NCBI RefSeq assembly: GCF_009617585.1
Contig: NZ_WIXI01000038.1
Coordinates: forward strand, 102,162-166,161
Length of the DNA stretch: 64,000 nucleotides
Reading direction: 5' to 3'
Source of the DNA: Endobacterium cereale
GTDB taxonomy: Bacteria > Pseudomonadota > Alphaproteobacteria > Rhizobiales > Rhizobiaceae
The position numbers and the translations under genes are program-made. Each line of letters opens with the position of its first letter. The stretch's first letter is position 1. Positions 27,366 through 38,080 of the stretch are shown piece after piece. The notes below the pieces were generated by a model. That model did no database searches, was not told the origin of the DNA, and was given only the letters and a program-made list of their open reading frames with translations.

Positions 27366-28238
27366 TTATCGGCGAACGTTCTGCAAAGGGTGAATCAAAC
27401 GGCGCAACTGTACCATCGCCATGGGCGTCGCCAGGCTGGAAGCGTCGGTCTCAAGTGCCAGTTCATCACCACCGCGTTTGGCCGTCCGTGCCAGCACTTC
27501 GTAGACGCTGGCCGTCGCCATCTGCAGGGACTTTTCCTCATCCATGCCAGACAGCAGGCGGGCAAGAAAAACCGCAGCCAGCAAATCGCCCAGGCCGTTC
27601 GGCGGATTGTCGATCAGGCGATGTTCGGCCAAGAGCGCGAGCTTGCCTGTCAAATAAAGATTGCCGGTTCCACCGGTCATCATGGGCACGGCCGAAGTCA
27701 CCAGCATTCGGGCCGGACCAAGCGCCACGGCCGCATCCATGATTGCTGCATTGGTTTCAAGCGCGGCACCGGAAAGCCAGGCCAGTTCATATCGGTTTGG
27801 TGTTGCCAGCGATGCAAGCGGGATAAGTTCGTCGCGGATAGCCTCCGCTGTCGGCAGAGGGATGTAGAGCCCGCCGAGATCACCCATGACGGGATCGCAT
27901 ACATACATCACGTCCGGATTTTTCTGCCGCAGGGCCCGAATGAGGCGCGCAACCGCCTTGGGTTGGCCCGGATGACCGAAATACCCGGTCAGTACAGCTT
28001 TGACCTCACCGATCCATGGTGCCGCGATCAGATCATCAATGACCTTCTCGAACTCTTCTTCAGGAAAGACCATGCGTGTCGAGCGGCCATGCCCGGGATG
28101 CCAGGGCAAAACAACTGTCGGCAGTGCCCAGACCGGAAATCCCAGTGTTTCCAAAGCGAACACGGCAGCCCGGTTGCCAACCGACCCGCGCACGACGTGA
28201 CTGGAAATGACGATGACAGCGCTTGGGTTTTCGGACAT
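27366..28238 (-). CDS. pdxY: Pyridoxal kinase
   Basis: It phosphorylates pyridoxal in the PLP salvage pathway. Ribokinase-fold features: VIVISSHVVRGSVGNRAAVF at the N-terminus, PTVVLPWHPGHG, GYFGHPGQ, VCDPVMGDLGGLY, and the ATP/catalytic motif NPPNGLGDLLAAVFLARLL, where the usual GTGD/GAGD reads GLGD with the catalytic Asp retained. 290 aa, normal for PdxY. The start codon ATG 28238 gives MSENPSAVIV. It is followed by the carbonic anhydrase gene after 52 nt; the 165-nt gap to the divergent NAD-GDH gene probably holds promoters for both. Confidence 0.93.
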   Translation of the reverse strand: MSENPSAVIVISSHVVRGSVGNRAAVFALETLGFPVWALPTVVLPWHPGHGRSTRMVFPEEEFEKVIDDLIAAPWIGEVKAVLTGYFGHPGQPKAVARLIRALRQKNPDVMYVCDPVMGDLGGLYIPLPTAEAIRDELIPLASLATPNRYELAWLSGAALETNAAIMDAAVALGPARMLVTSAVPMMTGGTGNLYLTGKLALLAEHRLIDNPPNGLGDLLAAVFLARLLSGMDEEKSLQMATASVYEVLARTAKRGGDELALETDASSLATPMAMVQLRRLIHPLQNVRR

Positions 28239-28403
28239 GGCAAAGACTTTCGATCGAATGCGTTGTTGATCAGTTTTTCAGGCCTTTATGTCAACAAGTC
28301 TTCGCTGATCGGTGGAATAACCGGGTGGCAATCGGTTAACATGAGACAAATGTCTGCTTCGCGTCGTCCGCGTCAGACGCCAATAATATGATCTGGGAGA
28401 GGA

Positions 28404-31400
28404 ATGCCCGTGGATAAGAAGCGCAATCCGAAAAAAGACAAGCAGATCGACGCGGCACGCCGCATCGCCACCAAGAATGCACTCGATCCGCATCTCCTCT
28501 TCAGCCGGGCCAGCAAGGATGACCTTGCAGATTATACCCCCGAAATGCTTGCTCTTTCCGCAGAGGAAGCACGGAAGGCCCTGGCAGGCTGGGATCAGAA
28601 GACCGCGCACGTTCTGATCGAAGCAGTTCCCGGTATAGAACCGGCCGGGACAGCAGTCTCAGTGCTGACGATCATCGATCGCAACCAGCCCTTCCTTTAT
28701 GATTCCATCATGGGCGAGGTGACGAGCAGCTATCGTGACCTGACTCTGACCGTTCACCCCATCCTGCACGTCGAAAACGGCAAGGAACCGGTCTTTCAAC
28801 CAAGCGACGCACCGGCCGATCCCGAACACACGGTCAGCCTGATCCAGATTCACATGCCGTTGCTGAGCGCGGAACAGGCAAGTGATCTGGAACAGCGCAT
28901 CGGCAAGGTTCTGGAGCAAGTTCATCTGGCGATCGTGGACTGGCAGGCTATGCTTGCCCGCCTTGAGACCGCGATCTCTGAACTCTCGGCGATCTCTCGC
29001 AAAAAGACCGATCGTGACGAAGCGCTGGCCTTCCTTGAATGGCTGCGTGACGACAACTTCACCTTCCTCGGCATGCGCGAATATACCTATTCGGGCAACG
29101 GTGCCGAAGCCCGCTTCGAGCGCGCCACTGAACGCGGCCTCGGCATTCTGTCCGATCCGGACGTTCTCGTTCTGCGTCAGGGCAAAAATGCCGTGATGAC
29201 CACGCCGGAAATCCTCGAATTCCTTGAAGGACCTGATTTCCTGATCGTCACCAAGGCCAACGTCAAATCCGTTGTCCATCGCCGTGCCTATATGGATTAT
29301 GTCGGCATCAAGCGCTTTGACGAATCCGGCAAAGTCATTGGCGAACTGCGTGTCGTCGGCCTGTTCACGGCAACGGCCTATACCCATTCCGTCAGTGAAA
29401 TTCCGCTCATCCGCGCCAAGAGCAAACGCATCAAGGAGCATTTCGGCTTTGACCGTCTGAGCCATTCCGGCCGCATGCTGAAGAACACGCTGGAATCCTA
29501 TCCGCGTGATGACATGTTCCAGATCCACCCCGATGTTCTGATAAAGTTCTGCGAACAGATCATGGAACTGGCGGAACGCCCGCGCGTGCGCGTTCTGCCG
29601 CGTATCGACCAGTTCGACCGTTTCGTGTCAGTGATTGTTTATGTTCCACGTGAAAACTACAACTCATACGTACGTGAAAAGGTAGGTGACTACCTTTCCA
29701 ACATCTACGAAGGGCATGTTTCCGCCTATTACCCCGCTTTCCCGGAGGGCGGGATAGCCCGCGTCCACTTCATTATTGGCCGAACCGGCGGCAAGACGCC
29801 GCGCATTCCGCAGCAGAAGCTGGAAGCGACCATTCGCGATATTGCGACCCCCTGGAGCGAACGATTTGCAACCCTCGCGGGGCCGCACCAGCCCACACTC
29901 CATACGACCCAGGCCTATCAGGAGACCTTTACGCCGGAAGAGGTGTTCGGTGATCTGGCGGATATCAATGCCTGCGTCGGCGGCGAGCCCATCCGCATCG
30001 AATTCTATCGCAGCAGTGACGATGACGAGGCCACGCTTTCGCTGAAAATCTTCCATCAGGCCGGCCAGCTTTCACTGTCACGCCGCGTGCCACTTCTGGA
30101 AAATCTCGGTTTTCAGGTGCTGAGCGAGCAGACGTTCGAACTGGAAGTGGAAGCCGAAGGTGGCCGCACGCTGGTCGTTGTGCACGATATGGAATTGCGG
30201 ATCGATGGTAGCCACCGCATCGACTTCGCACGCCAGTCACAGCAGCTCGAAGAGGCATTCCTCGATGCCTATTTTGGCCTGATCGACAATGACAGTTTCA
30301 ACAGGCTTGTTCTGCTTTGCGGCGTTTCCTCACGTGAAGTGACGGTGCTGCGTGCCTATGCCCGTTATCTGCGCCAGACAGGCATCGTTTATTCGCAGAA
30401 CCATATCGCCGACACGCTGGCACGTTACCCGACGATCGCCGCCGATCTGCTGAAACTGTTCCATGACGGCTTTGACCCGAAACTGAGCGACAAGAAGCGG
30501 GACAAAAAGCTCTCCGAGCGCCATGCCGAAATCGAAACGGCATTGGCTGATGTGCCCAACCTCGACGATGACCGCACGCTTCGCCGTTTCGTCAACGTCA
30601 TCGATTCGACCCTTCGCACCAACTATTTTCAACGCGACGAAAGCGGCAAGCCAAATGCCATGCTGGCGTTCAAGCTGGATCCGAAACAACTCGACAACCT
30701 GCCGGAGCCGCGTCCGTTCCGCGAAATGTTCGTCTACGGTACCGAAGTCGAGGGCGTGCATCTGCGTTTTGGCAAGGTCGCCCGTGGCGGCCTGCGCTGG
30801 TCCGATCGCGGCGAGGATTACCGCACCGAAGTGCTGGGCCTCGTGAAGGCACAACAGGTCAAGAATGCCGTCATCGTGCCGGTCGGTGCCAAGGGGGGCT
30901 TCTTCCCGAAGAAACTGCCGGTCGGCGGCACGCGCGACGAAATCTTCAATGCTGGTCGTGCGGCCTACATGACATATATCCGCACGTTGCTGTCGATCAC
31001 CGACAACATCATCGATGGTGAGGTGGCCGCGCCCAAGAATACGGTGCGCGTCGATGACGACGATCCCTATTTCGTTGTTGCCGCCGACAAGGGTACCGCC
31101 ACCTTCTCCGACACGGCTAACGGCCTTGCGCAGGAAGCCGGCTTCTGGCTGGATGACGCTTTTGCCTCGGGTGGTTCCGCCGGTTACGACCACAAGAAGA
31201 TGGGCATCACGGCCCGCGGCGCCTGGGAAACCGTCAAACGCCATTTCCGCGAGCAGGACATCGATATCCAAACCACCCCCTTCACCGTTGCCGGTGTCGG
31301 CGACATGTCGGGCGACGTGTTCGGCAACGGCATGCTGCTGTCACGCGAAATCCGCCTGATCGCCGCTTTCGACCACCGCGACATCTTCATCGACCCGAAT

Positions 31401-33149
31401 CCGGATACGACAAAGAGCTTCGCCGAACGTGGGCGTATGTTCGCCCTGCCCCGCTCCAGTTGGCAGGATTATGATCGCTCGGTCCTGTCCGAGGGAGCAA
31501 TGATCATTTCGCGCTCGGAAAAATCAGTAAAGCTGACGCCGGAAGCCGCTGCTGCGATCGACCTTGGCAAAACGACTGCGACACCGTTCGAAATCCTGAC
31601 TGCTATTCTAAAAAGCCCCGTCGATCTGCTGTGGTTCGGTGGTATCGGCACCTATATCAAGGCCGCTTCCGAAACCGATGCCGAAGTCGGCGACCGCGCC
31701 AATGATCCGATCCGTGTTACGGCCGGCGAACTGCGCGCCAAGGTCATCGGCGAAGGCGCCAATCTGGGCGTCACGCAGAAGGGCCGTATCGCCTATGCGC
31801 TGAACGGTGGCCGATGCAATTCGGATGCGATCGACAACTCGGCAGGTGTCAATTCCTCCGACGTCGAAGTCAATATCAAGATTGCGCTGAGCCCCGCGAT
31901 GAAGGAAGGCCGCCTGCCGCGTGAAAAGCGCAACCGCCTCCTGACTTCGATGACGGAAGAGGTCGCGGCGCTTGTCCTGCGCAACAACTACCTGCAATCG
32001 CTGGCAATCTCGCTATCCGAGCGCAAGGGTATTCGTGATCGTGAAGTGCTGTCCCGCCTGATGTCGGTTCTCGAATCCCGTGGTCAGTTGAACCGCAAGG
32101 TCGAAACCTTGCCGGATGATACGACCATGGCCGACCGGTACATTGCCGGCAAACCATTGACCCGGCCGGAAATCGGCGTGCTTCTTTCCTACGCGAAGAT
32201 CGTTCTGTTTGACGACATTCTCGAGAGCGCGCTGCCGGACGATCCTTATATGGCAGACACTTTGGCCGACTATTTCCCGGCCGGCATGAAGAAGGCTTAT
32301 GCGGCGGACATCGCCGGACACCGCCTGCATCGTGAAATCGTTGCGACATTGCTTGCCAACGAAACGATCAATCGGGGTGGGCCGGGTTTTGTTCAGCAGA
32401 TGGTCGACATTACCGGCTGCGCGCCGGCAGATGTCGTCAAGGCCGCGTTCCTCGCCCGCGAAAGCTTTGGCCTGACCCAGATCTGGAAGGAAATTGACGC
32501 GCTCGACAATGTTCTTCCGGGTGCGACCCAGAACATGCTCTATGCACATGTCGAGGATATTTTCGCCGACGCGACCCGGTTGATCCTGCAGACCAAAACC
32601 GCCGATGGTCCGCTGGAAGCAGCAAGCCGCCGCCTGGCAACGGCGATCAAGGGTATGCGGACATCGTTGAAAGATCTGCCGGCCGATACAGAACTGGAAA
32701 CAGCCGGTATCTCGGAAGATCTTTCGCAAAAGCTGCGTGCCCTGCCGACCCTCGTGCTCGCGCCGGAAATCATGGTCGTCGCCGAACGCACCAGCGAACC
32801 TTTGGCCCGTGCGACGGAAGCCTACTTTGCCGTCAGCGAAATCTTCCGCATCGGCCGGTTGCTGGAAGCAGGCGAAAGGGTGGCGACCAGCGATCATTAT
32901 GAAAGCCTGGCACTGACCCGCAGCCTGCAGCAGATCACCGTTGCCCGCCGGGACATCGTCATTGCCGCCTTGTCCGCACATGCAAAAGACAAGAAGCCGG
33001 TCGAGGCCTGGTATGCCGGTGATCGTCAGCGCGTGAACCGCATCAGCGGCGAACTTATCGCACTCAGCGACGGCGCGGATGTGACTTTGGCGAAGGTAAC
33101 GGTGGCTGCCGGCCTGCTGGGCGATCTCGCCCACCGCAGCGCCAAGTAA
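28404..33149 (+). CDS. NAD-specific glutamate dehydrogenase, large (about 180 kDa) type
   Basis: It deaminates glutamate to 2-oxoglutarate with NAD and serves amino acid catabolism. The 1581 aa match the large Bac_GDH class (PF05088). The N-terminal half carries ACT-like and regulatory regions; the catalytic domain begins around residue 780 with RFGKVARGGLRWSDRGEDYR, then VKNAVIVPVGAKGGFFPKK (catalytic lysines) and, further on, GVGDMSGDVFGNGMLLS (Rossmann motif) and KSPVDLLWFGGIGTYIKA. ATG 28404 follows GGGAG at close spacing; GTG 28410 is the other possibility. It is a single gene, not in a glt operon. Reads are unbroken. Confidence 0.96.
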   Translation: MPVDKKRNPKKDKQIDAARRIATKNALDPHLLFSRASKDDLADYTPEMLALSAEEARKALAGWDQKTAHVLIEAVPGIEPAGTAVSVLTIIDRNQPFLYDSIMGEVTSSYRDLTLTVHPILHVENGKEPVFQPSDAPADPEHTVSLIQIHMPLLSAEQASDLEQRIGKVLEQVHLAIVDWQAMLARLETAISELSAISRKKTDRDEALAFLEWLRDDNFTFLGMREYTYSGNGAEARFERATERGLGILSDPDVLVLRQGKNAVMTTPEILEFLEGPDFLIVTKANVKSVVHRRAYMDYVGIKRFDESGKVIGELRVVGLFTATAYTHSVSEIPLIRAKSKRIKEHFGFDRLSHSGRMLKNTLESYPRDDMFQIHPDVLIKFCEQIMELAERPRVRVLPRIDQFDRFVSVIVYVPRENYNSYVREKVGDYLSNIYEGHVSAYYPAFPEGGIARVHFIIGRTGGKTPRIPQQKLEATIRDIATPWSERFATLAGPHQPTLHTTQAYQETFTPEEVFGDLADINACVGGEPIRIEFYRSSDDDEATLSLKIFHQAGQLSLSRRVPLLENLGFQVLSEQTFELEVEAEGGRTLVVVHDMELRIDGSHRIDFARQSQQLEEAFLDAYFGLIDNDSFNRLVLLCGVSSREVTVLRAYARYLRQTGIVYSQNHIADTLARYPTIAADLLKLFHDGFDPKLSDKKRDKKLSERHAEIETALADVPNLDDDRTLRRFVNVIDSTLRTNYFQRDESGKPNAMLAFKLDPKQLDNLPEPRPFREMFVYGTEVEGVHLRFGKVARGGLRWSDRGEDYRTEVLGLVKAQQVKNAVIVPVGAKGGFFPKKLPVGGTRDEIFNAGRAAYMTYIRTLLSITDNIIDGEVAAPKNTVRVDDDDPYFVVAADKGTATFSDTANGLAQEAGFWLDDAFASGGSAGYDHKKMGITARGAWETVKRHFREQDIDIQTTPFTVAGVGDMSGDVFGNGMLLSREIRLIAAFDHRDIFIDPNPDTTKSFAERGRMFALPRSSWQDYDRSVLSEGAMIISRSEKSVKLTPEAAAAIDLGKTTATPFEILTAILKSPVDLLWFGGIGTYIKAASETDAEVGDRANDPIRVTAGELRAKVIGEGANLGVTQKGRIAYALNGGRCNSDAIDNSAGVNSSDVEVNIKIALSPAMKEGRLPREKRNRLLTSMTEEVAALVLRNNYLQSLAISLSERKGIRDREVLSRLMSVLESRGQLNRKVETLPDDTTMADRYIAGKPLTRPEIGVLLSYAKIVLFDDILESALPDDPYMADTLADYFPAGMKKAYAADIAGHRLHREIVATLLANETINRGGPGFVQQMVDITGCAPADVVKAAFLARESFGLTQIWKEIDALDNVLPGATQNMLYAHVEDIFADATRLILQTKTADGPLEAASRRLATAIKGMRTSLKDLPADTELETAGISEDLSQKLRALPTLVLAPEIMVVAERTSEPLARATEAYFAVSEIFRIGRLLEAGERVATSDHYESLALTRSLQQITVARRDIVIAALSAHAKDKKPVEAWYAGDRQRVNRISGELIALSDGADVTLAKVTVAAGLLGDLAHRSAK

Positions 33150-33182
33150 TCACTGATATAATCATCCATGGAGACCGGCCCC

Positions 33183-34580
33183 ATGTCGACCGACCACCCT
33201 GCCCCAGATCCGAGAACATCACGTCTTGGCATCTGGGGCTGGATGTTGTTCGACTGGGCCGCTCAACCTTTCTTCACGGTCGTTACGACCTTTATCTTCG
33301 GGCCCTATTTCGTGGCCCGAATGACCGAAGATCCGGTCGCGGCTCAGGCCGCCTGGAGCAATATGGCAACTGTCTCATCGTTGCTGATCGCTATTCTATC
33401 ACCGGTTCTCGGTTCGATCGCCGATGAATCCGGCTCACGAAAGCCGTGGATTGCCTTTTTCGCCGTCATCAAGGTCGCCAGCTTAGCCATGCTTTGGTTT
33501 GCAGCACCTGGCTCACCGATCATATGGCCGCTGCTGTTCATGGTTCTGGCGTCGCTTGCGGCGGAATTTTCGATCGTCTTCAACGACTCGATGATGCCAC
33601 GGCTTGTGAGCGAAAAGGAAGTCGGGCGTATTTCCAACATCGCTTGGGGGTTGGGTTATCTCGGCGGAATGCTGGTGCTGATCCTCGTGGTCGCGCTGCT
33701 GGCCGGCGATCCGCAATCCGGGCGGACGATCATCGGCACGACACCGCTGTTCGGTCTCGATCCGACAACAGGCGAGGATTCCCGCGTAACCGGCCCGCTG
33801 TCGGCAGCGTGGTATCTGATCTTCATTCTGCCGATGTTCCTGTTCACCCCGGATGCGGCAAAGGGCCTGCCGCTACGCCAAGCAATCGCCTCGGGCTTGT
33901 GTCAGTTGCGCGGCACGATCGGCGAGCTAAAACACCGGCCGCATTTGCTGCGCTTTCTCGTGGCCCGCATGCTCTATCAGGATGGCGTCAATGGTCTTCT
34001 GATCCTTGGCGGCGCCTTTGCTGCCGGCATGTTCGGTTGGGCAACCATCGAGATCGGCATTTACGGTATTATCCTGAACGTGGTTGCAGTGTTCAGCTGT
34101 ATTGCAGCAGGTTGGGTAGACCGCGCGATAGGCTCGAAAACCGTGGTCATCATCAGCCTGACGCTACTTTTGACCGCAACAGTGGGCATCATCTCGACAA
34201 GCCCTGGCAATGTGTTTTTCGGCCTACTGCCGTTATCGGCGGAAGATAGTGGTGGCCTGTTCGGCACGGCCGCGGAAAAAGCCTATATCCTTTTCGGTAT
34301 GCTGATCGGCATCGCCTTCGGACCGGTGCAGGCATCCTCCCGTTCCTATATGGCGCGCAGTGTTAGCCTGTCGGAAGCGGGTCGTTATTTCGGCATCTAT
34401 GCGCTGTCAGGCAGGGCCACGAGTTTTCTCGCCACGTTGTCCTTTTCCGTCGCAACCTATGCCACAGGCTCCGCGCATGTCGGCATGGCAACGCTGACCA
34501 TCTTTCTCTCGGCAGGCCTCGTGCTTTTGATCAGCACGCCTGAGCCCAAAACGAGGCCGGAAGAGCTTCCGACCTCGTAA
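33183..34580 (+). CDS. MFS transporter, UMF1/Atg22-like family
   Basis: A polytopic inner-membrane protein with about 11-12 hydrophobic segments, resembling the vacuole-effluxer (Atg22/UMF1) branch of the major facilitator superfamily: [21 protein letters not shown] at the N-terminus is characteristic, with [18 protein letters not shown] (MFS loop 2-3 motif) and [13 protein letters not shown]. Substrate is unknown; amino acid efflux is the role of yeast Atg22 but cannot be transferred. ATG 33183 (MSTDHPAPD) is 9 nt from GGAG; ATG 33168 is the longer option. It follows the GDH gene by 33 nt and may be cotranscribed with it. Confidence 0.86.
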   Translation: MSTDHPAPDPRTSRLGIWGWMLFDWAAQPFFTVVTTFIFGPYFVARMTEDPVAAQAAWSNMATVSSLLIAILSPVLGSIADESGSRKPWIAFFAVIKVASLAMLWFAAPGSPIIWPLLFMVLASLAAEFSIVFNDSMMPRLVSEKEVGRISNIAWGLGYLGGMLVLILVVALLAGDPQSGRTIIGTTPLFGLDPTTGEDSRVTGPLSAAWYLIFILPMFLFTPDAAKGLPLRQAIASGLCQLRGTIGELKHRPHLLRFLVARMLYQDGVNGLLILGGAFAAGMFGWATIEIGIYGIILNVVAVFSCIAAGWVDRAIGSKTVVIISLTLLLTATVGIISTSPGNVFFGLLPLSAEDSGGLFGTAAEKAYILFGMLIGIAFGPVQASSRSYMARSVSLSEAGRYFGIYALSGRATSFLATLSFSVATYATGSAHVGMATLTIFLSAGLVLLISTPEPKTRPEELPTS

Positions 34581-34589
34581 ATTTTGCAC

Positions 34590-36206
34590 TCAATGGCGGA
34601 AGTGGCGCATTCCGGTGAAGACCATGGCAACGCCATGCTCATCGGCAGCCGCAATCACCTCGGCATCGCGCATCGACCCACCTGGCTGGATGACGGCGGT
34701 CGCGCCTGCGGAAATGGCCGACAACAGGCCATCCGCAAACGGGAAGAAGGCCTCCGAGGCAACCGCCGAACCCTTGGTCATCGGCTCGGCCCAGCCCATA
34801 GCCTTGGCGGCTTCTTCAGCCTTGAGGCCGGCGATGCGCGCGGAGTCGATGCGGCTCATCTGGCCGGCACCAATACCGGCTGTCTGGCCTTCCTTGGCGT
34901 AGACGATAGCGTTCGACTTGACGTGCTTGGCAACCTTGTAGGCGAACTTCAGGTCTTCCAGCTCGGTCGGCGTCGGCGCGCGCTTGGTGACGACACGCAG
35001 ATCGAGATCTTCGATCATGCCGTTGTCGCGGGTCTGGACCAGCAGGCCACCGGCAACGGTCTTTGCCGTGATGCCGCGCGAGCGCGGGTCCGGCAGGCCG
35101 CCGGTCACCAGAAGGCGCAGGTTCGGCTTCTTGGCGATGATCGCCTTGGCCTCTTCCGACACTTCAGGCGCGATGATGACCTCGGTGAACAGTTTGACGA
35201 TTTCTTCCGCGGTCTCGCCATCCAGCAACTGATTGAGCGCGATGATACCGCCGAAGGCAGACGTGCTGTCGCAGGCAAGTGCCCGCAGATAGGCATCCTT
35301 CAGCGTAGAGCCGGTAGCAACGCCGCAGGGGTTTGCGTGCTTGATGATCGCACAGGCAGGCCCTTTGTCGGCCGTAAATTCGCCGATCAGCTCGAAGGCA
35401 CCATCGGTATCGTTGATGTTGTTATAGGAAAGCTGCTTGCCCTGCAGAAGAGTGGCCGTGGAAACACCCGGACGGTTCTCGCCGGTTACATAGAAGCCGG
35501 CGCTCTGATGCGGGTTTTCGCCGTAACGCATTTCTTCCTTCAACACCCCGCCGATGGTGCGGTAGCGCGGGATCTCGATATCGAGCGCTTCGGCGAACCA
35601 GTTAGAAATCGCCGTGTCGTAAGCCGCGGTTCGGGCATAGGCCTTTGCCGCCAGTTTCTGGCGGAAAGCATAGGCTGTATGGCCATCATTGCTGCCCAGC
35701 ACCTCGATCAGCGCCGGATAATCAGATGGGTCGGTGACAATAGTGACATAGGCGTGGTTCTTCGCCGAGGCACGGATCATGGCCGGGCCGCCGATATCGA
35801 TGTTTTCAACCGTCGTCGGGTAGTCCCCACCGGCCGCACGCACTTCCTCGAACGGATAGAGGTTGATGACGCTGAGATCGATGCCACCGATGCCATGTTC
35901 CTTCATGGCAGCAACGTGGTCTTCGTCATCGCGGATGGCGAGAAGACCACCGTGAACGCCCGGATGCAGCGTCTTGACGCGACCATCCATGATTTCCGGA
36001 AAACCGGTCACTTCTGAAACATCGGTGACCTCAAGGCCGGCAGCGGCGATTGCCTTGTGGGTACCGCCGGTCGACAGAAGGCGCACCCCCTGCTCCGCCA
36101 ACGCCTTGGCAAGCTCGATGATACCGGTCTTGTCCGAAACCGACAAAAGCGCGGTACGAATTTTCACCTTGTCGGGAGCGGGAATTTTTTTGGACACGAC
36201 GGCCAT
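34590..36206 (-). CDS. purH: Bifunctional AICAR transformylase/IMP cyclohydrolase
   Basis: It does the last two steps of IMP synthesis. N-terminal cyclohydrolase/MGS domain: [53 protein letters not shown]-terminal transformylase: [27 protein letters not shown] with the catalytic Lys-His region, and the end [18 protein letters not shown]. 538 aa from ATG 36206 ([11 protein letters not shown]), preceded by GGAGAAG; the frame extends to 36269 without family similarity. It lies 88 nt downstream of the heparinase-like gene, on the same strand, a common rhizobial pair. Confidence 0.97.
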   Translation of the reverse strand: MAVVSKKIPAPDKVKIRTALLSVSDKTGIIELAKALAEQGVRLLSTGGTHKAIAAAGLEVTDVSEVTGFPEIMDGRVKTLHPGVHGGLLAIRDDEDHVAAMKEHGIGGIDLSVINLYPFEEVRAAGGDYPTTVENIDIGGPAMIRASAKNHAYVTIVTDPSDYPALIEVLGSNDGHTAYAFRQKLAAKAYARTAAYDTAISNWFAEALDIEIPRYRTIGGVLKEEMRYGENPHQSAGFYVTGENRPGVSTATLLQGKQLSYNNINDTDGAFELIGEFTADKGPACAIIKHANPCGVATGSTLKDAYLRALACDSTSAFGGIIALNQLLDGETAEEIVKLFTEVIIAPEVSEEAKAIIAKKPNLRLLVTGGLPDPRSRGITAKTVAGGLLVQTRDNGMIEDLDLRVVTKRAPTPTELEDLKFAYKVAKHVKSNAIVYAKEGQTAGIGAGQMSRIDSARIAGLKAEEAAKAMGWAEPMTKGSAVASEAFFPFADGLLSAISAGATAVIQPGGSMRDAEVIAAADEHGVAMVFTGMRHFRH

Positions 36207-36293
36207 CGGGCTTCTCCATCTGGTCGCGCCCGCAGACGATCGGGCGCCCTCAAGGCGTCGCGTTAGCACAGGTTTGACAGAGAAGGAACCGCA

Positions 36294-37982
36294 CTATTCC
36301 GATCGTTTCAGCATCCAGCGGATTTCATTCACCATCGGCAGGGTGAAGGTTATCGTCAACTGCTCCGTCTCGCGCACGCCGGAGACATCCGCAAAGAAGA
36401 TATCCTCCTCGATTTCCACCTCGAGCCCCGGCGCCGTGAACAGCCATGCGTCACCATCCGGCGCGTCCATCAATACCGTTTCACCATCGATACGCGACAA
36501 GGAGATTGAAGGATGGATGTGAAAGCGGGCGACGGCCGCAAGCTCCTTGCCGCTGCCGCGTGTATTGCCATCGGGCATAATGAATTTGTCATGGCCCTTG
36601 ATCTTCGTGCCCTTGACGTTCATGCCGATCTCACGGGCATGCAGATACCCGAAGCGCGCGAGATAGCCGTCATGCGTTGCACTCAGCCAGTCATTGCCCT
36701 GCGTATCTTCGGATCGATCGCAATGAACGATGCTGAACGGCTCCATGACAGCAAGGCCCAATGGCGATTTCGTGAGCCTTGAAGACGAGGTTTCGCTCAA
36801 AGTTACCGTCGAATGAGTGGCGGTTGCGCGGGCAAGCGTCCGGTAGCTGCGGCCGGCAAATTTTGGCATGCCCGCGTTGATAATGTAGCGATGTCGGCCA
36901 GCTGACATTTCAAAGGCAAGGCAACCCGCATGGGCCGAATGTGCCGCTTGAGCCGACTGTGGCGATCCGGTGTCGACAATGACGGTTGTTTCACCGGCTG
37001 CCAGCCTGTGATAGTGGATATGGGGCAGAGCCTTGAACGGTTTTCCAGAGGTCTCGTCATATCTCAACACTGACAGAAGTTCGGTAGCCGGCGTAGCGCT
37101 CGCACCATTGAACAATGCAAGATCACCATCCTGATGCCTGAAAAAACGCAGGGCTGGATACATGCGATCGATTGTCGGAATGAGTTTTTGCGGGATGTCA
37201 TGACCGAGATTGATATAGGTTTGTCTCAGCGGCAGGAGATCAAGCAACAAGTCCAGAACAAGGCGGGGGTTGCGGGAGGCATGGCCCCCATCAGCCAAAA
37301 TCTGCCGCTCCAGTTCGCGATCAAGTTTCAGTCCCTGGCGCCGCACCGCAGCCGCAGAATTAGGCATGGCTATCGCCGCCATCGCGAGCGCGATCTGCAG
37401 CCTTAGCCGGGTTTCTGTTTCGGGCAGATAATCGCCGATCTTGCGCAGATACTTTGCCTGGTAGGCAAGGCTCTTCATAAAGCGGCGGTAGAATCCGCTA
37501 TCGCTTCCCTGCAGTATGACGGTCGAATGAGAGAGCAAGGCAATCATTCGCTCAGCGACGACATGCGGCTCCCAGGCAATGCCGGAAATTCTTTTGCCGT
37601 GGAGCGCTATCCAGCTTGCCGTAATGGAACGGGCATTTGCGCAAGCTGCATCCGTTTTCGCGGTTCGGATATGGCGCAGCCAAGAAAAGGAATGCAGTCG
37701 TTCCGCAAAGCCACGTGATGGCAATTGCAACGTGAACGGAGATTCACCGTCCGTCACCAATACGCGTCCAGCCAACGGAAAACGCCCCTCAAGAATTTCC
37801 TCGGCAATATAGGGGTCGGTGGCTCGCAAATCAGTCGGGGCCACAATCAGACGATCTGGAACTCGCAAGGTTGGGCGCGTTAAAGGCATGCGCAATGCCA
37901 GCCACGCCAGGCAGAACCTGTAACGTGCCTGCTGCAGGCCGGCGGACAACGATCCCCGGCGTTCTGCGGCGTGACTCGACAA
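36294..37982 (-). CDS. Heparinase II/III family protein
   Basis: Residues about 70-320 form an alpha-helical toroid (WLRHIRTAKTD, LAYQAKYLRKIGDYLPETETRL, GGHASRNPRLVLDLLLDLLPLR) and residues about 330-560 a beta-sandwich with GGCLAFEMSAGRH-like HAGCLAFEMSAGRHRYIINAG, STVTLSETSSSR, and HDGYLARFGYLHAREI. This is the heparinase II/III-like (PF07940) layout, polysaccharide lyase in origin. No signal peptide is evident, so export is uncertain. The start is TTG 37982 with GGAG 8 nt upstream; no ATG is near. 562 aa. Substrate unknown; an acidic exopolysaccharide is a reasonable guess. Downstream of it lies purH. Confidence 0.84.
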   Translation of the reverse strand: MSSHAAERRGSLSAGLQQARYRFCLAWLALRMPLTRPTLRVPDRLIVAPTDLRATDPYIAEEILEGRFPLAGRVLVTDGESPFTLQLPSRGFAERLHSFSWLRHIRTAKTDAACANARSITASWIALHGKRISGIAWEPHVVAERMIALLSHSTVILQGSDSGFYRRFMKSLAYQAKYLRKIGDYLPETETRLRLQIALAMAAIAMPNSAAAVRRQGLKLDRELERQILADGGHASRNPRLVLDLLLDLLPLRQTYINLGHDIPQKLIPTIDRMYPALRFFRHQDGDLALFNGASATPATELLSVLRYDETSGKPFKALPHIHYHRLAAGETTVIVDTGSPQSAQAAHSAHAGCLAFEMSAGRHRYIINAGMPKFAGRSYRTLARATATHSTVTLSETSSSRLTKSPLGLAVMEPFSIVHCDRSEDTQGNDWLSATHDGYLARFGYLHAREIGMNVKGTKIKGHDKFIMPDGNTRGSGKELAAVARFHIHPSISLSRIDGETVLMDAPDGDAWLFTAPGLEVEIEEDIFFADVSGVRETEQLTITFTLPMVNEIRWMLKRSE

Positions 37983-38080
37983 TCAAAAAACTCCGACAAG
38001 CGTAACGCGCCAGCCGCTATGCGGCGGCGGAATCATCCTGCAAACCTAAAAAAGTATTGTCTTTTATGATGAAGAAACGG

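Noticed and set aside
29642..29657. parS-like TGTTCCACGTGAAAAC inside the NAD-GDH gene
   Set aside because: Only 13 of 16 match and within a plain coding stretch (VPREN); about 27 kb from the main parS site.
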